Origin: Aurelia coerulea
Taxonomy: Eukaryota; Cnidaria; Scyphozoa; Semaeostomeae; Ulmaridae
Direction of reading: 5' to 3'
Assembly: GCA_039566865.1 (NCBI GenBank)
Contig: CM076951.1
Coordinates: 18,485,484 to 18,549,483 of the forward strand
Length of the DNA stretch: 64,000 nucleotides
Position numbers and translations under genes: made by a program. Below the pieces are notes generated by a model. It was not told where the DNA came from. It saw only the letters and a list, made by a program, of their open reading frames with translations, and searched no databases. Positions 11,754 through 22,757 of this stretch are shown here, piece by piece. Positions within the stretch are counted from its first letter, which is position 1; the number at the start of each line of letters is the position of its first letter.

Positions 11754-12068
11754 GCGGGAAAACGGGAAAGTAGCATGTTGCTATAGCCTCCTTTTGGTTT
11801 GATAACGCGCAAAGCATTGTGTGCTATGGCGGCTCTAGGCTGCTTCCAAATCATTTTCATTTAATTTTCAATGCATTTCATTTTATTGCAATTCGTTTTT
11901 TATTTAATTAATTTGAAATTCCTTTTTTTTTTCAATTAAATTTGTTTGAATCAATTTAAATTAAATTTGTTTCAATTCTATTTCGTTTCAATCGATATTT
12001 TTCTGTTAAATTTTTGCTATTTGAAAAAAACATTGAAAAAAATGCTATGGCGGTTCTCGGCCACCATA
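11754..12068 (-). repeat. Right terminal inverted repeat of the alpha-kinase transposon
   Basis: 315 bases, reverse complement of 6993-7299 with small indels in the AT-rich middle. Its inner edge is about 25-31 bases from the transposase ATG, so it likely contains that gene's promoter (inference). Confidence 0.85.
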
Positions 12069-12342
12069 CTGCAGTGATGCAGAATTTCGTGCCAAAACAC
12101 AAACCAAATTGGTAGAGAAGAGATTTGTTGTTGGATTTTTTCTTTTCGCACACTCATGTGGCCAATCATTGGCGATGGCCGATGGACCATGTGTTGCTGA
12201 TGTGATCGCTGAGGAATTACAATTTAGAACCTTTATCACTGTGAATGAATGCACCAGGTACATGGGCTGCAGGAGCGGGTCTGCTTTCTGGAAATGGTCT
12301 TAAAGCCTTTTGTAACGATTGAGGTTTTGAAATTGATTTTAA

Positions 12343-14721
12343 CTCATAGACTCCCGCAGGAGGTGTGAGTAGTTATGCTCTGTATACCCACAACAACAGT
12401 CAGCTGTTGTGCTCTGTGTACCCGCGAGGTGTTGAAAAATGAAGGAAAATATTACATCTTTTTTCAAACACGAATGTTGGAGTATTTAACAAAATCAAAT
12501 GAAAAAATGAAGTATTACAAAACTGTCAGTTAAAGGTTGAATTATGTAAATGTGAAAATGAATTGTCAATATCTTGTATGGTTATGACTAAAAGCATGTT
12601 AGAGTTTGCGTGTGTTAACTTTAGGCCATATATTTACAACGAAAACTTTAGTTGCTTTGATCGTTTCTTGATTATGAATACCCATCTACCATACACAAGC
12701 TAAAAAAACATCACAGATCGTTTATGCATGCTTCAGTACATGTTTTCAGTTTTATCTTCTCTCGTGAAACTGCTGAAAACAGTTCTTGTTCAGAACGCAA
12801 AGGTAAGTGAGCTTGCCAGCCGCTTCGTCACTACAATCGGTGCAAATGAATCGAGACTGTCCGTTTGTGCCTTTCTCTGTACAATTTTTGCAACGTCCTT
12901 TTACCTGAACCTTCTTTGGCCAGTGTCCTTCACCAAAAATATCAGGTCTAACTGCCCGTTTTCTTTTTCTTCCATTTCTTGTTTCTCCAAGCAACTGAAC
13001 TGCAAGGTTCTTTCGAAAATCAAGGAGCGATCTTTCTTTCTCCCTACCTGTTCGGCTTTTCAGCTTGTGGTTCTTGGACTCGCGCATTAAAACCAAAGAA
13101 TTTGATATGCACAAGTCAACAAGAAACCAGAACAGGTAAGTCCACCATCTTTTCGATGTTCTTGTTGATGAATAGGCTGTTCGCATTTGGTCGGCCCGAT
13201 CAACGCCGTCCATCCTCTCGTTGTAATTTTTGACAGGAGTTGGGCAAGGAACATCCTTCAAACTGCCGTCCTTTTGCTTCCGCTTCACTGAAGTTTGAGG
13301 GTCAGTTGGGTCAACATTTGACGACAAAAGCTTCACTGGCTTTCGTTTCGGCTTTTCTTGCCATAAGCATGCAACCAACTTGCCCTTTTGCCACACTTTT
13401 GACACAACCATACAGATCGTGTTCAATCAGTTCTTGATGTAGCTTCACCCCATTAAAATAGTTATCGAAGTAGACATGATGGTTTTTTCCTCGAATCTTC
13501 TCTGTCAATCTGCTGACAACTTTTCTTCCCAGCTCGACTTCACGTCCTCCACCATTCGGCCTCCCCACGTAAACTTCAAATTCTGACACGAAGCCATTTG
13601 CGCTATCCGCACGAGCCCACACTTTAATCCCATATTTGGTTGGTTTGGCTGGCATGTACTGCCTGAAACCAAGCACCCCTCGAAATTTAACCATTGCTTC
13701 ATCAATGGCAACATCTCTGTGAGGATTGTACTTCTCCAGGCAGTTTGCAAGAACGACATCCATGATGGGCCTAATCAGATGTAACTTGTCGCGATTTGGG
13801 TCTCCTCTGTTGTACGCTGTTCTGTCATTGGCGTGGAAATACTGAGAAAGTTTCTCAAATCTCAATCTTGGCATCACATCGGCAATTCCAAAATTCCCAA
13901 AGAATTTATCTTTACACCAATACATCCTTAATTCTGGGAGATCAACAACAGACATATAAACACGCATCCCAATAAATGTTTGGATTTCATTGGCATTTGT
14001 TGGCTTCCACGAATTGTCAACACCACGCTGTTCCTGGAGTTGCTGGGCATACCTGTTGGTCTCTTCAGCTAATTTTTCATACAGTTCTTTTGAGAAAAGT
14101 TCATGGAAAAAGTCAAGTTCTTTCTTATCATTGCCTAACTCGATGGTGGGCCCGGTTTCTTCTGTAAATGGTGGAATGAAAACGCCTTCCAAAATTTCAG
14201 TCCACTCCCCAACAGCCGTTGGCCTAGGCCGTTCTTCATCATCGTCTGAATACTCGCGATATTCCTCGTCTTCCTCTGCATCCGATATTTCACCAATAGA
14301 TATGTCGTCTTCGATCCTACTTTCTTCGATATCTCCACGTAACTCCTCATCTGGAAATCCATAAAAACTTTCGTTATCGCTGCTATTCTCCGCAAAAAGA
14401 TCTTCGTAATTTTCCATCGCTGAAACTTTCACGCAAAATCTGGAGCCACGTTGTTTTGAACGATCATAACTCAAAAATTGCCATTGGCAACCCCCCAAAC
14501 AACACACACCATTGTAAAGACAAGACAATAAGCTAAAAAATCAATTGTTGAATAGACCAATCAGACCTACGGATTTTTAGAAATTAACCAATCAAGAGCG
14601 ATGCGCCGCATGGACACAGTGGGGATACGAGAGGGTGAAAGATCATGTGCCGGGTGGAATCAATGGGTATACAACACCTCACCACAAAGCGCGCCGGATG
14701 GCACCAACGGGAGTCTATGAG
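12343..14721 (-). mobile_element. piggyBac element, complete ends
   Basis: The termini are the inverted 14-mer CTCATAGACTCCCG ... CGGGAGTCTATGAG, directly bordered by TTAA on both sides (12339-12342 and 14722-14725), the hallmark piggyBac target site. One transposase gene fills the minus strand. Length 2,379 bases, typical of an autonomous member. Confidence 0.95.
12752..14417 (-). pseudogene. piggyBac transposase (PGBD-like, DDE_Tnp_1_7), small internal lesion
   Basis: Cut-and-paste transposase of the piggyBac family. The start chosen is ATG 14417 (MENYEDLFAENSSD), followed by an acidic N-terminus, then the DDD core: VAIDEAMVKFRG (first Asp), HVYFDNYFNGVKL (second Asp) and, in a second frame, RMDGVDRADQMRTAY (third Asp). 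The C-terminus has a cysteine-rich finger (CKNCTEKG, FICTDCSDEA, CVLNKNCF) as in active piggyBac proteins. The frame changes near 13390-13410: after HDLYGC the expected segment before QKGKLVACLW is missing, so a deletion of perhaps 60-70 bases is more likely than a single-base slip. The catalytic triad is otherwise present. The host-like leader upstream of 14417 is not needed. Confidence 0.9.
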
Positions 14722-14725
14722 TTAA

Positions 14726-17219
14726 GTTGCCTTTCAAGAAGTAATGTAGATTCTTGCTGCAAGTATTTAAAAGGGCAGCGCTAAAAATTGATGATGTTCG
14801 AAATTAACAGGACTATAAACTAGCAGTTTTGTAATGACTGAAAAGGCTTGATGGGGGCAAAGGAGCCATTATGTCAAGGATTTATGATTCCCTTCCTATT
14901 TGGCTTCATCTTTCTTCTTCCTGAAATGTCCTATAGCCTACGTGCAGCCTATTCTCCTGGGTACACAGTCTGCACGTATGCTAGCAATTTCCATTCTTTT
15001 GCAGATATTACTGGAGATTGATATGCCAGATCTATATGAAAAAGCGCAGGATTTTGTCCTTGAAAAATGCTATCCAGCAATCAAAAGCATGACAAAGAAC
15101 TGACAGCGATCATTACAGAGTACAACAAATGCCTTTTCCTCAATGTTATTGAATGTGTGATATTGAATATTTTCTCGGTTCAAAGAACTATATTTACCGT
15201 CCACAATGAATAATAGTGATAAATTAAGACGTTAAGACAAAGTTACTACAAATTTCAGAGAAATTGAATTGTAGAGAGTTATATAATATGCATCCTCTGA
15301 ACATCTCCGACTTTTTTAGTATAGCATATAAGGCCAGGTAAAAAAGTCGGAGTTGAGAAACGTCGGAGAATCTTTGCTCCGACATCTCCGAGTTTTTTAC
15401 CTGGCCGTGTATCTAGTAAAAGCTGCAGATGTATTTGAAAAAGAAGCCATATAAATGAAAAGAGAAACAAATATGTAAAGTCTGAATATTGTCTGCATCG
15501 GCACCCCATAGTTATGACTTAAATGTATTTATTTTGAGGAGCACTAAATTTAAAATCAAGTGTTGACCTCTTGAATCAGTGTTAACATTTTTGAAATTGA
15601 CACAAAAGGATGTCTCCTAAATAGAAACTAAAAGCAAAAAAGATTGGATCGGGATTTGTTAGAGAAATATTTAAACAATCTTTTGCAGAAGATTCAGAGA
15701 ACTAACTTTCTCATTCAGAAGATCTCTATGCAATGCTCAAAGGTTTATGTGCACCTAACTTTCTTTATGTATAGTTCTCATTTTGAATAGCGATTACTGG
15801 GACTCATTGTAATCGGTCTACCAAATTTGGGTATTTAGAGAAGTACTGCGCTGTGTAAAATTCAATATTGGAAAAACTATAGTTTGTTTCAAAACATTTC
15901 AAGATGATTGCCAATTCATACTTTACAACCTACTTTTTAAGCAAAAGCATTGATCTTGCTTTCCACCTGATAATTTACATCTTTTGAATGCATCAAGTTA
16001 TGCAAGATCAACTGATTTACATGAAACGTTTTGAAATATAGAACCATACAGTAACAGTATTTTATGGAATCTTTTTAGATACTCATCATACTGTACAAGA
16101 AGTAAACTGGCAATCATTGATCACAATCACCACTGTCAGCGTCCACAAAATACCAATGCAAATGGACAGCCAAAGTGGTCCAGGCGGTGAAGTAAAAAAG
16201 CTGGCCGCTGGGTCCCACTGCTGGTGAAAAAACCAAAAGGATACGAGTACATCAACCATGGTTTGGCTATCATTTTGAGAAAAGGACGGGAAGATAAGGG
16301 TTCGGTAACGCGAGTAGTAGGACTGCAGTCTGGAGATCAAAGAAAAAGAGCTACAACAATCGCTAAACTGCCTCAAAAACCAACCAAAGAGCCGACAACT
16401 GTAATCCATGGGTCACCAGGTCATGTAATCGGCGGGTCACCAGGTCACATAGTCAATGGGTCATTATATTTGTGGTCAGCGGTACAGCCACTATTGCTGC
16501 GAGCATTCCAACACTGGCTGCCCAGGGGGGAAGCTACTTAAAACCGGGGGACAGGGACTTGTGGACCCTGGTTTTGGATCATAAATCCCGATCAGTCCCC
16601 GGTTTTGGGTTATATTTTTCAGGAAAATCCTATCATCCTCAGTTTTTGGGTGGGAGTTCTACCACTCCTTACTTGTGGAACACAAATCAAAGTTTAAGCT
16701 TATCCATTGTAGAGATCTGATTGGTTAATGATGCCTAATAACTAAGGCCAATTTGTGTGTAGTTTTTACTAATAAAGCAGTTATCAAAGTATTTTGAGGT
16801 GCATAATATCCTGACTTGCTACACTACTGGTAGTCGACTGGTGAAGTGGAGCATATTCCCTGTTCTTTTTGACACAAAGTCTTTGTAGTAACTTCTCCTG
16901 GAGCATTTCTGTTCTTGTTAATACACCACACTATATGCACTCTACCATGAATTAGTGACATGTTATCTGCCTGCTCTGTCTGATGAGATCACTTTTCTGC
17001 TGGCTGCATCACAAATTGTGTGAGATAACAATTATGATGAGTGAAGTGGACATTTATGCAATAGTTATTGATGTATTCTATAATAATCACCTGTACGAAA
17101 ATACAAGGGTAAACTTGGCCTTGTACATGCCAAGTTTCAGCCTTGTAACGAGGATAATGACCTTGTTATGACCTTGTCCTAACCTTGAAAGAACATTCAC
17201 GAGGCTATCAGTAGATTCC
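14726..17219. other. Mostly empty stretch with one terminal-exon-like segment
   Basis: A TTTTGCAG acceptor at about 15004 is followed by an open segment (EIDMPDLYEKAQDFVLEKCY) ending in TGA at 15103; it could be the last exon of an unseen gene but nothing matches it. At 16224-16541 an open frame contains the repeated HGSPGHVIGGSPGHIVNGS, coming from a short tandem repeat. No other gene was recognised. Confidence 0.3.
15329..15407. repeat. Hairpin, 21-bp arms
   Basis: GGCCAGGTAAAAAAGTCGGAG and CTCCGAGTTTTTTACCTGGCC pair with about 37 bases between them. It looks like a short inverted-repeat element remnant. Confidence 0.6.
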
Positions 17220-19005
17220 AAGTTACAACTAGTCTAACTCAAGGTTTTTACAAGTCTAGGGTCAACCTTGTGCTAGCCTTGTGAAAATTAGGCTATTCCT
17301 CATAAACCTAAAAAAATATTAATGCGAAAGCCAATCTAATTCCAAAAACGTGAACTACTTTTCAGTTTCTCATGGTGCAATTAAATAGAACAGGTTAGTT
17401 TTTCACAGGAGTGAGATGGGTTAGATCGATTTTTACCTGAATATTGTTTTGTTTCGTTCATAAAAAAGGCAGTAAATGCATTGTAATACAGAAAATACAG
17501 TAAATACAGTGAGAAACTCATGATGCTGTTCTCTATGTTTACTGGATCTACTCATTTACATCAAATGTAACTGGTGATGCTATCAGGAAATGCATTGTGA
17601 TACAGAAAATACAGTGAGAAACTCATGATGCTGTTCTCTATGTTCACTGGATCAACTCATTTACATCAAATGTAACTGGTGATGCTATCAGGAAATGCAT
17701 TGCAATGCAGAAAATACAGTGAGAAACTCATGATGCTGTTCTCTATGTTCACTGGATCAACTCATTTACATCAAATGTAACTGGTGATGCTATCAGGAAA
17801 TGCACTGTAATACAGAAAATACAGTAAATACAGTGAGAAACTCATGATGCTGTTCTCTATGTTTACTGGATCAACTCATTTACATCAAATGTAACTGGTG
17901 ATGCTATCAGGAAATGCATTGCAATACAGTAAATACAGTGAGAAACTCATGATGCTGTTCTCTATGTTCACTGGATCAACTCATTTACATCAAATGTAAC
18001 TGGTGATGCTATCAGGAAATGCATTGCAATGCAGAAAATACAGTGAGAAACTCATGATGCTGTTCTCTGTGTTTACTGGATCTACTCATTTACATCAAAT
18101 GTAACTGGTGATGCTATCAGGAAATGCATTGCAATGCAGAAAATACAATGAGAAACTCATGATGCTGTTCTCTATGTTTACTGGATCTACTCATTTTCAA
18201 ATGTAACTGGTGATGCTATCAGGAAATGCATTGCAATGCAGAACCTTCGGAAAAATACAATGAGAAACTCATGATGCTGTTCTCTAACTGGATCTACTCA
18301 TTTACATCAAATGTAACTGGTGATGCTATCAGGAAATATTGCAATCAGTGGAAATGCATTGCAATGCAGAAAATACAGTGAGAAACTCATGATGCTGTTC
18401 TCTATGTTTACTGAATCTACTCATTTACATCAAATGTAACTGCAAATGGGAAATGCATTGTAATGCAGAAAATACAGTGAGAAACTCATGATGCTGTTCT
18501 CTATGTTCACTGGATCAACTCATTTACATCAAATTTAACTGGTGATGCTATCAGGAAATGCATTGCCATGCAGAAAATACAGTGAGAAACTCATGATGCT
18601 GTTCTCTGTGTTTACTGGATCTACTCATTTACATCAAATGTAACTGGTGATGCTATCAGGAAATGCATTGTAATACAGAAAATACAGTGAGAAACTCATG
18701 ATGCTGTTCTCTATGTTTACTGGATCTACTCATTTACATCAAATGTAACTGGTGATGCTATCAGGAAATGCATGGTAATGCAGAAAATACAGTAAATACA
18801 TTTTGCATATGCTGTGTTGTTCTTCTACATTTTAGACTGCGGTCCGCAAAGTCTCCTGATGACACTGCAGATATGGGGAATCATCAACCTTGTTCAACCA
18901 TCGTATAACCTTGGACACATATGCAAACTTGTCGTTCCATTAACAACTTGTCTAAACAAGGTTTTCACAAGACTAAGATCAACCTTGTGCTAGCCTCGTG
19001 AGAGT
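17220..19005. repeat. Minisatellite array flanked by direct repeats
   Basis: About 12 head-to-tail copies of a roughly 105-115-bp unit occupy 17473-18799. Each carries GAGAAACTCATGATGCTG, TTTACATCAAATGTAACTGG and GATGCTATCAGGAAATGCAT. Copies differ by small indels, for example near 18240 and 18340. Similar non-satellite sequences lie on both sides in the same orientation (AAGGTTTTTACAAGTCTAGG at about 17241; AAGGTTTTCACAAGACTAAG at about 18958, each followed by a CAACCTTGTGCTAGCC block). The whole could be one element with an internal minisatellite. Confidence 0.85.
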
Positions 19006-19110
19006 TGTGCAGAAAGACCCAAAAGATACCTGGCATGATAATCCAATACACTCTTGTTACATTGCTTTGTTTTTTAATTCCATTTCAACTTTGCTTTGTG
19101 ATGAGAACTA

Positions 19111-19410
19111 CCGGGTGTCCCAATAAAAAGTTCTGGCGTTTGATTGAACACAGACAAAAAAGTTCGTTATCTGGCAATTTATATTCATTCTAGGTACATG
19201 CTGGACATTTCAACTTAGAATTTGGCATATTGTAGGAAGAACTCAGCAATCCGAAGATGGAGTTATTAGTCCTATTATTTCTTCCTACGATATGCCAAAC
19301 TGTAAGTTGAAATATCTAGTACGTAGCTAGAATGAATAGAAATTGCCAGATTAAAAAGATTTTTCTCTGTGCTCAATCAAACGTCGGAACTTTTTTTTTG
19401 GGAAACACGG
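19111..19410. mobile_element. 300-bp Tc1/mariner-like MITE
   Basis: The ends CCGGGTGTCCC and GGGAAACACGG are bordered by TA on both sides (19109-19110, 19411-19412). Inverted arms include TGATTGAACACAG / CTGTGCTCAATCA. Internally palindromic around a CTCAGCAATCC centre. Non-coding. Confidence 0.75.
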
Positions 19411-19526
19411 TATTTTAATTGCTCTGTATTATTTTTGAATTGTGAAAATTTTAATTTTGTGGTGAATTGAAACATGCATACATTGTATTGTATAGCCATG
19501 ATTTTCTGCTGTTATAACGTATTGAA

Positions 19527-20560
19527 ATGGAGGATCAAGAAGTTGCTGCCATGGTAAATGAGTTAGAAGCTCAAATGACGGCCATTCAAGCTGCTTTTGA
19601 AGGAAACACCCAGTCAGGCTTATTTAGAAAAGCCCCGTTTTGTGGGAGCCAAAACGAAAATGTGAAGGAATGGTTGACTAAATTTGAACGACTTTCAAAG
19701 TTTTGTAAGTGGTCAAATAGCAAAAAGTTGGGTGCACTTGTGCTTCTTTTTGGGGGGACAGCCCTGGCCTGGTTTCAGACTCTGCCTGAGGAAACTGTGA
19801 ACAATTTTGCTACGTTGGTAGATGGATTAAAAGCACAATTTGGAGCCCAAAACCTTGAATTTATTTTTCGACAAGATCTTTATGCAAGAAAACAAGACCA
19901 AAATGAACCTTTTCATGCGATATCATGCGGAAATGCCAGCAGTTATCACCAAATGATAATGATATGATGAATGTTTTTATAAACGGTTTGAACAATGAGA
20001 TAAAAACTCATGTCATTTTAAATCAGCATAAATCGTTTGTGAAGCTGCAAACCTTGCCTGATTGAAGAGTGCATTTGGGAGTGCCACATGATGAGCCAAC
20101 TCACAGGCTACAGCCACCGCCCAAAATCTTTCCCAAGAACAAAAGATAAAGGAGCTTGAAGGTCAGGTCAAGTTGCTCATGACTTTGGCCGCCCGGAAGA
20201 AAATTGTAAAACCCCTTCCAGGCTCTTAAAGCTAAAATGCCCTCCATTGTGAAAACTCAGACACACCCATTTTTGCCATTTTCGCCTGTGATGCATAAAT
20301 CTGATGCCAGAAACGAACTTGCAGATGTGAAACAAGAGATAATTGTCGCCTTTGAAACCCGTTTCCGGGGGAATCAATTACAACACGGAAGGGGAAAACC
20401 ACGTCAACCACTAGGTAACCAAAATGTTTCAAGAGGTCAAAAATTTACAAACAACCGACGGCCAACCAATTTGCAACAGTTGCCAATGTGTAGGGCATGT
20501 TTCCAGATACTGTAATTTTTGAGCCCAGTTGGTTCCTCACAGTGGGGAAATTGAATGCCT
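19527..20560 (+). pseudogene. Decayed LTR-retrotransposon gag
   Basis: The first 146 codons (19527-19967) read as a Ty3-type Gag capsid region: a short N-terminal helix, then VKEWLTKFERLSKFCKW and TALAWFQTLPEE, the usual retrotransposon Gag pattern. The frame then shifts and is interrupted by stops. A zinc knuckle of the form C-x2-C-x4-H-x4-C (CNSCQCVGHVSRYC) can be read around 20471-20512 in another frame. No protease, reverse transcriptase or recognisable LTR follows, so this is a dead fragment. Confidence 0.7.
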
Positions 20561-20762
20561 AACAACTTTCCATTTCAAAAATCGCCCCAAACGAAAAGCA
20601 AAACTGACAGTGCATTAGGGGATTGGGCTAAGATAAGAAGGAACGAATTTGAAACTGTTTCAAATTGAGCCCAGAGAGTAAGCCCTTTATTTCGATGAAC
20701 AGTCAGGATAAAAACGTAGAAGTGCCTTCAAAATTGTAGATTAATTAAAATGTTGACATTCC

Positions 20763-21223
20763 ATGTGTGGGAGTTTCTTCGATGACAATTATTAGTAAAG
20801 CGTGCTTACCTTCTCCGGCATGTAGTCTTCGCTGACATGATCTTCTACCTAAGAAAGAAGCCCCATCATTCATTTTTCATTTTTCATTATTTTTACACGG
20901 TAGCCCCGTCAATCGAGAGGATTGCTTTACAGGGGGCCGTGCCAAACTTTAGAATAGTACTAAAAATTACTAACAAATTACCTATATTTACAATCTAAAA
21001 ATAACATAAATGAAAAATAATAGTTACCCTGAGAGAAGCAAATTACTCTTAAGCCTACTTTTAAAAATGCCGAGCAAATTTTCCCTTACAACAACGTCAT
21101 CAGCAACAGTTTGTTCAAACATTGGTGCATCATGAGATCTACTCTCTGTAATCTGGAACTACTAAAGAAAAATGATATATCATCTATATGTAAAATTATA
21201 TCCTTAGGCAAACATGCTTCATA
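20763..21223 (+). repeat. 461-bp direct repeat, copy 1
   Basis: Starts ATGTGTGGGAGTTTCTTCGA and is repeated in the same orientation at 21498-21959 with a few substitutions and a short length difference near 21555. It contains CACGGTAGCCCCGTCAATCG. No coding content. Either a segmental duplication or two LTR-like ends around 274 bases. Confidence 0.85.
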
Positions 21224-21497
21224 GGCTGTTGACTACAGAGGAATGATTTCATAACCTCTTCCATAGCGTTCCCTGTCATAATTTTTTGGAATTCGATACT
21301 TTGCCACTGTCCGTACATTTTTGGTTTCATTAGTAACGCTTGCTTTGGAAGTATGGACAAAATAACTTTTCCCTTTATGTGGACTATTTAATTGTCTTCT
21401 TTCTCATTAGTTTTTTAGTTTCTTAGTTTCTCTTTCACACTGAAGTTTACTTTTGTGTTTTCTTTTTCAACAAAATTGTTGATACCACTTTAAAGTA

Positions 21498-21959
21498 TGT
21501 GTGGGAGTTTCTTCGATGACAATTATTAGTAAAGCGTGCTTACTTTCTCCGTCATGCAGTTGTTGTCCATTTCACTGACATGATCTTCTAACTAAGAAAG
21601 AAGCCCCATCATTCATCTTTCATTATTTTTACACGGTAGCCCCGTCAATCGAGAGGATTGCTTTACAGGGGGCCGTGCCAAACTTTACAATATTACTAAA
21701 AATTACTAACAAATTACCTATATTTACAATCTAAAAATAACATAAATGAAAAATAATAGTTACCCTGAGAGAAGCAAATTACTCTTAAGCCTACTTTTAA
21801 AAATGCCGAGCAAATTTTCACTTACAACAACGTCATCAGTAACAGTTTGTTCAAACATTGGTGCATCATGAGATCTACTCTCTGTAATCTGGAACAACTA
21901 AAGAAAAATGATATATCATCTATATGTAAAATCATATCCTTAGGCAAACATGCTTCATA
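21498..21959 (+). repeat. 461-bp direct repeat, copy 2
   Basis: Second copy of the repeat at 20763-21223, same strand, nearly identical. Copy 2 ends close to the transposon that begins at 22107. Confidence 0.85.
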
Positions 21960-22106
21960 TGGATACACATAACATCATAAACTCTTGTGAAGTATATATC
22001 TATACATGGGCAGCATCTGAAGGTATTGAACAAATTTATGGATACACATAACCATTAAAACCATTAAAAAAGTTAAAAACACCATTTTAAACTTGGATGA
22101 TGCCAA

Positions 22107-22695
22107 TATGGCGCGCCGTTGCGGCAAAAAATGATAGAATCTTGTGCATGTTGTTTTAAAAAAATGTGAATGTACAAATATATTTCTGTGCAGGCAAACA
22201 ATCACTTTTGTGCCTCCATTTCAAAAATTCATCAACACCACCTTCAAACATTTATGTGTGTCACAACCCAAATCAACGTGGGTGCATACAGTTTCACATT
22301 TTCGCGAGAAAACAACAACAGTTTATCTCTAGTGTGTGTGTTTCAACCGAAAAACTCCTGTGTGTGACATCGTAACTTTGTTTCTGTGTGTGTGTCATCA
22401 GAACCTTGTGTGGGCATGACGTCGCCCGTTCCTTCGTAACAACGACAATTTTACTTCAGTGTGTGTTGTGTGCGTAGCATAACATGGTGTGTGTTACAGC
22501 TAAAAAACTGTTGTGTGTGCAAACAAATTATTGTGTGTGTCGCAAAAATTGGTATGGGCAATATCTGACTTCTCTATTCTCTTAGATAATAGGAAGAATG
22601 ACCTTTGGAGGAAACAAGTAATTTGATATCTGATAACATCGTTCTTTTCTTGATCTGATCCCTGATTCAATTGTTTGCAGCTGTTTTAGACAAAC
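22107..22695 (+). repeat. Left terminal inverted repeat, 589 bp
   Basis: Reverse complement of 31151-31739. The HECT gene ATG (22758) is 63 bases past its inner edge. The outer half is rich in TGTGTG runs (about 22255-22545). Small open frames in it are mirrored in the right copy and are not genes. Confidence 0.92.
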
Positions 22696-22757
22696 TGGGC
22701 AGGGTGTAATTGGTTTAAGTTGGTGTAGTTCAGCCTTATTTTCCACGTTGATTCAAG

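Larger units (their letters stand above)
6993..12068. mobile_element. 5.1 kb rve-type (IS3EU-like) DNA transposon carrying an alpha-kinase gene
   Basis: Long inverted repeats, 6993-7299 and 11754-12068, start TATGGTGGCCGAGAACC. The 6 bases CTGCAG flank both ends (6987-6992, 12069-12074). Inside are two convergent genes: an alpha-kinase gene on plus (from 7363) and a spliced transposase gene on minus (from 11729). Both are damaged. Each TIR holds repeats of CGCCATAGCA (for example 7009 and 7222), candidate transposase-binding sites. A TA-flanked MITE (9532-10282) sits in the last transposase intron. The superfamily name rests on remembered family features: integrase-like DDE, 6-bp duplication. 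Confidence 0.85.

Noticed and set aside
12728..14364. Several plus-strand open frames across the piggyBac gene
   Set aside because: Antisense shadows of the transposase, with no domain match.
17473..18799. Regular repeats suggestive of a CRISPR array
   Set aside because: Units of over 100 bp with no unique spacers, in a eukaryotic genome; it is a minisatellite.
22144..22375. Small open frames in the left TIR with twins at 31471-31702
   Set aside because: They are inside TIRs, overlap in all three frames and differ by the same bases as the repeats; no coding signature.
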